Assembly (NCBI GenBank): GCA_014377905.1
Contig: JACMOQ010000514.1
Coordinates: forward strand, 1-6,304
DNA length: 6,304 nucleotides
From: Acetobacteraceae bacterium
GTDB lineage: Bacteria; Pseudomonadota; Alphaproteobacteria; Acetobacterales; Acetobacteraceae
Direction of reading: 5' to 3'
Part shown: positions 5,504 through 6,304 of the stretch, piece by piece
How the letters are laid out: each line of letters begins with the position of its first letter
Numbering within the stretch: position 1 is the stretch's first letter
The notes under the pieces: generated by a model
Databases searched by the model: none
The model's input: only the letters and a program-made list of their open reading frames with translations
What the model was told of the DNA's origin: nothing
Program-made: the position numbers and the translations under genes

Positions 5504-6304
5504 ATGTGGGAAGAAAGCACGCGCTACCCCGATCCGCGCGTATCGGTTCTGGACCCGGCTTTCCTGAAATACCGCATCGTGCTGGCCTCGGTCGAGCGGC
5601 TTTATACGGGCTGCCGCTGGTCAGAAGGCCCGGTGTGGTTCGGCGAACATCGCTGTGTGCTGTGGTCCGACATTCCCAATAACCGCATTCTGCGCTGGGA
5701 CGAGGAAACCGGCGCGACCACGGTTTTCCGCAAGCCATCCAACAACGCCAACGGCAACACCCGCGACCGGCAGGGCCGGCTGGTGACGTGCGAGCATGAC
5801 GCGAGGCGGGTAACGCGCACCGAATATGATGGCGCGATCACGGTTCTTGCCGACAGCTACAAGGGTAAGAAGCTTAACTCGCCGAACGATATCGTGGTCG
5901 CGCGCGACGGTGCGGTGTGGTTCACCGACCCGACCTTTGGCATTCTCGGCAATTACGAGGGCCATTTCGCGGAGTCCGAGCTGGCCCCGGCGGTCTACCG
6001 GCTCGACCCGTCTGGCCGGCTCGACATGATGACCGATGAGGTTGCCGGACCGAACGGGCTGGCGTTTTCGCCCGACGAAAAGCTGCTGTATGTGGTGGCG
6101 TCACGCGGCGAACCGACACGCAAAATCGTTGCCTTCGACGTCAAAGACGGCAAAGCGCTCGGCAAGCAACGAGTGCTGATCGATGCCGCGGGTGGTTCGC
6201 CCGATGGCTTCCGCGTCGATGTCGATGGCAATTTGTGGTGCGGCTGGGGCATGGGGCATGACGACCTCGATGGGGTGCGGATTTTCAACGCCGCTGGCAC
6301 CCCG
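5504..6304 (+). CDS. SMP-30/gluconolactonase-family sugar-lactone hydrolase (cut by right edge)
   Basis: From the ATG at 5504, 267 codons are open to the right edge; family members are about 290-310 residues, so only a short C-terminal piece is missing. The start follows a strong AGGAGGA. The product is a six-bladed beta-propeller of the SMP-30/Gnl/LRE family. The metal- and substrate-binding residues expected from the family are all seen: E41 in WSEGPVW, N128 in NSPNDIVV, N184 in AGPNGLAFSPD and D234 in SPDGFRVD. Also typical are AVWFTDPTFGI (137-147) and DGNLWCGWG (241-249). These enzymes use one divalent metal ion to open aldonolactones (such as gluconolactone) to the acid. No signal peptide is visible, so a cytoplasmic location is likely. 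It is divergent from the GNAT gene. It could act after an alcohol or aldose dehydrogenase such as the GMC enzyme, but nothing couples them directly. Confidence 0.92.
   Translation, partial: MWEESTRYPDPRVSVLDPAFLKYRIVLASVERLYTGCRWSEGPVWFGEHRCVLWSDIPNNRILRWDEETGATTVFRKPSNNANGNTRDRQGRLVTCEHDARRVTRTEYDGAITVLADSYKGKKLNSPNDIVVARDGAVWFTDPTFGILGNYEGHFAESELAPAVYRLDPSGRLDMMTDEVAGPNGLAFSPDEKLLYVVASRGEPTRKIVAFDVKDGKALGKQRVLIDAAGGSPDGFRVDVDGNLWCGWGMGHDDLDGVRIFNAAGTP

Overview
This is a GC-rich, densely coding bacterial window. Base composition, codon choice (mostly G/C in third positions) and protein character suggest an alphaproteobacterium. I cannot place it further: a RepA-type protein could sit on a plasmid, a chromid or a chromosome. 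There are no RNA genes, CRISPR arrays, transposases or tRNAs.

Layout, left to right. (1) Positions 1-560, minus strand: the N-terminal part of an aminoglycoside-phosphotransferase/choline-kinase-like kinase that runs off the left edge. (2) A 61-base divergent gap. (3) Positions 622-2238, plus: a complete FAD-dependent GMC oxidoreductase. (4) Positions 2235-3497, plus: a PLP-dependent, DSD1-type D-amino-acid dehydratase/deaminase whose start overlaps the GMC stop (ATGA), so the two are almost certainly co-translated. (5) Positions 3494-4810, minus, meeting gene 4 tail to tail with overlapping stop codons: a protein resembling plasmid RepA replication initiators, extended by a Pro/Ala-rich linker and a further C-terminal module of about 105 residues. 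(6) A 166-base intergenic stretch with a conspicuous AT-rich patch. (7) Positions 4977-5429, minus: a complete 150-aa GNAT acetyltransferase. (8) A 74-base divergent gap. (9) Positions 5504-6304, plus: an SMP-30/gluconolactonase-family sugar-lactone hydrolase, cut by the right edge.

How they may work together: the GMC enzyme, the dehydratase and the lactonase are all typical of small-molecule catabolic islands (polyols, sugar acids, hydroxy amino acids). Only the GMC-dehydratase pair is physically coupled; joining the kinase and lactonase to the same pathway is inference. The RepA-like gene is the odd one out. It has no visible partition genes or iterons around it, and its C-terminal module is not part of the usual RepA architecture as I know it. 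It is the best candidate here for something under-described.
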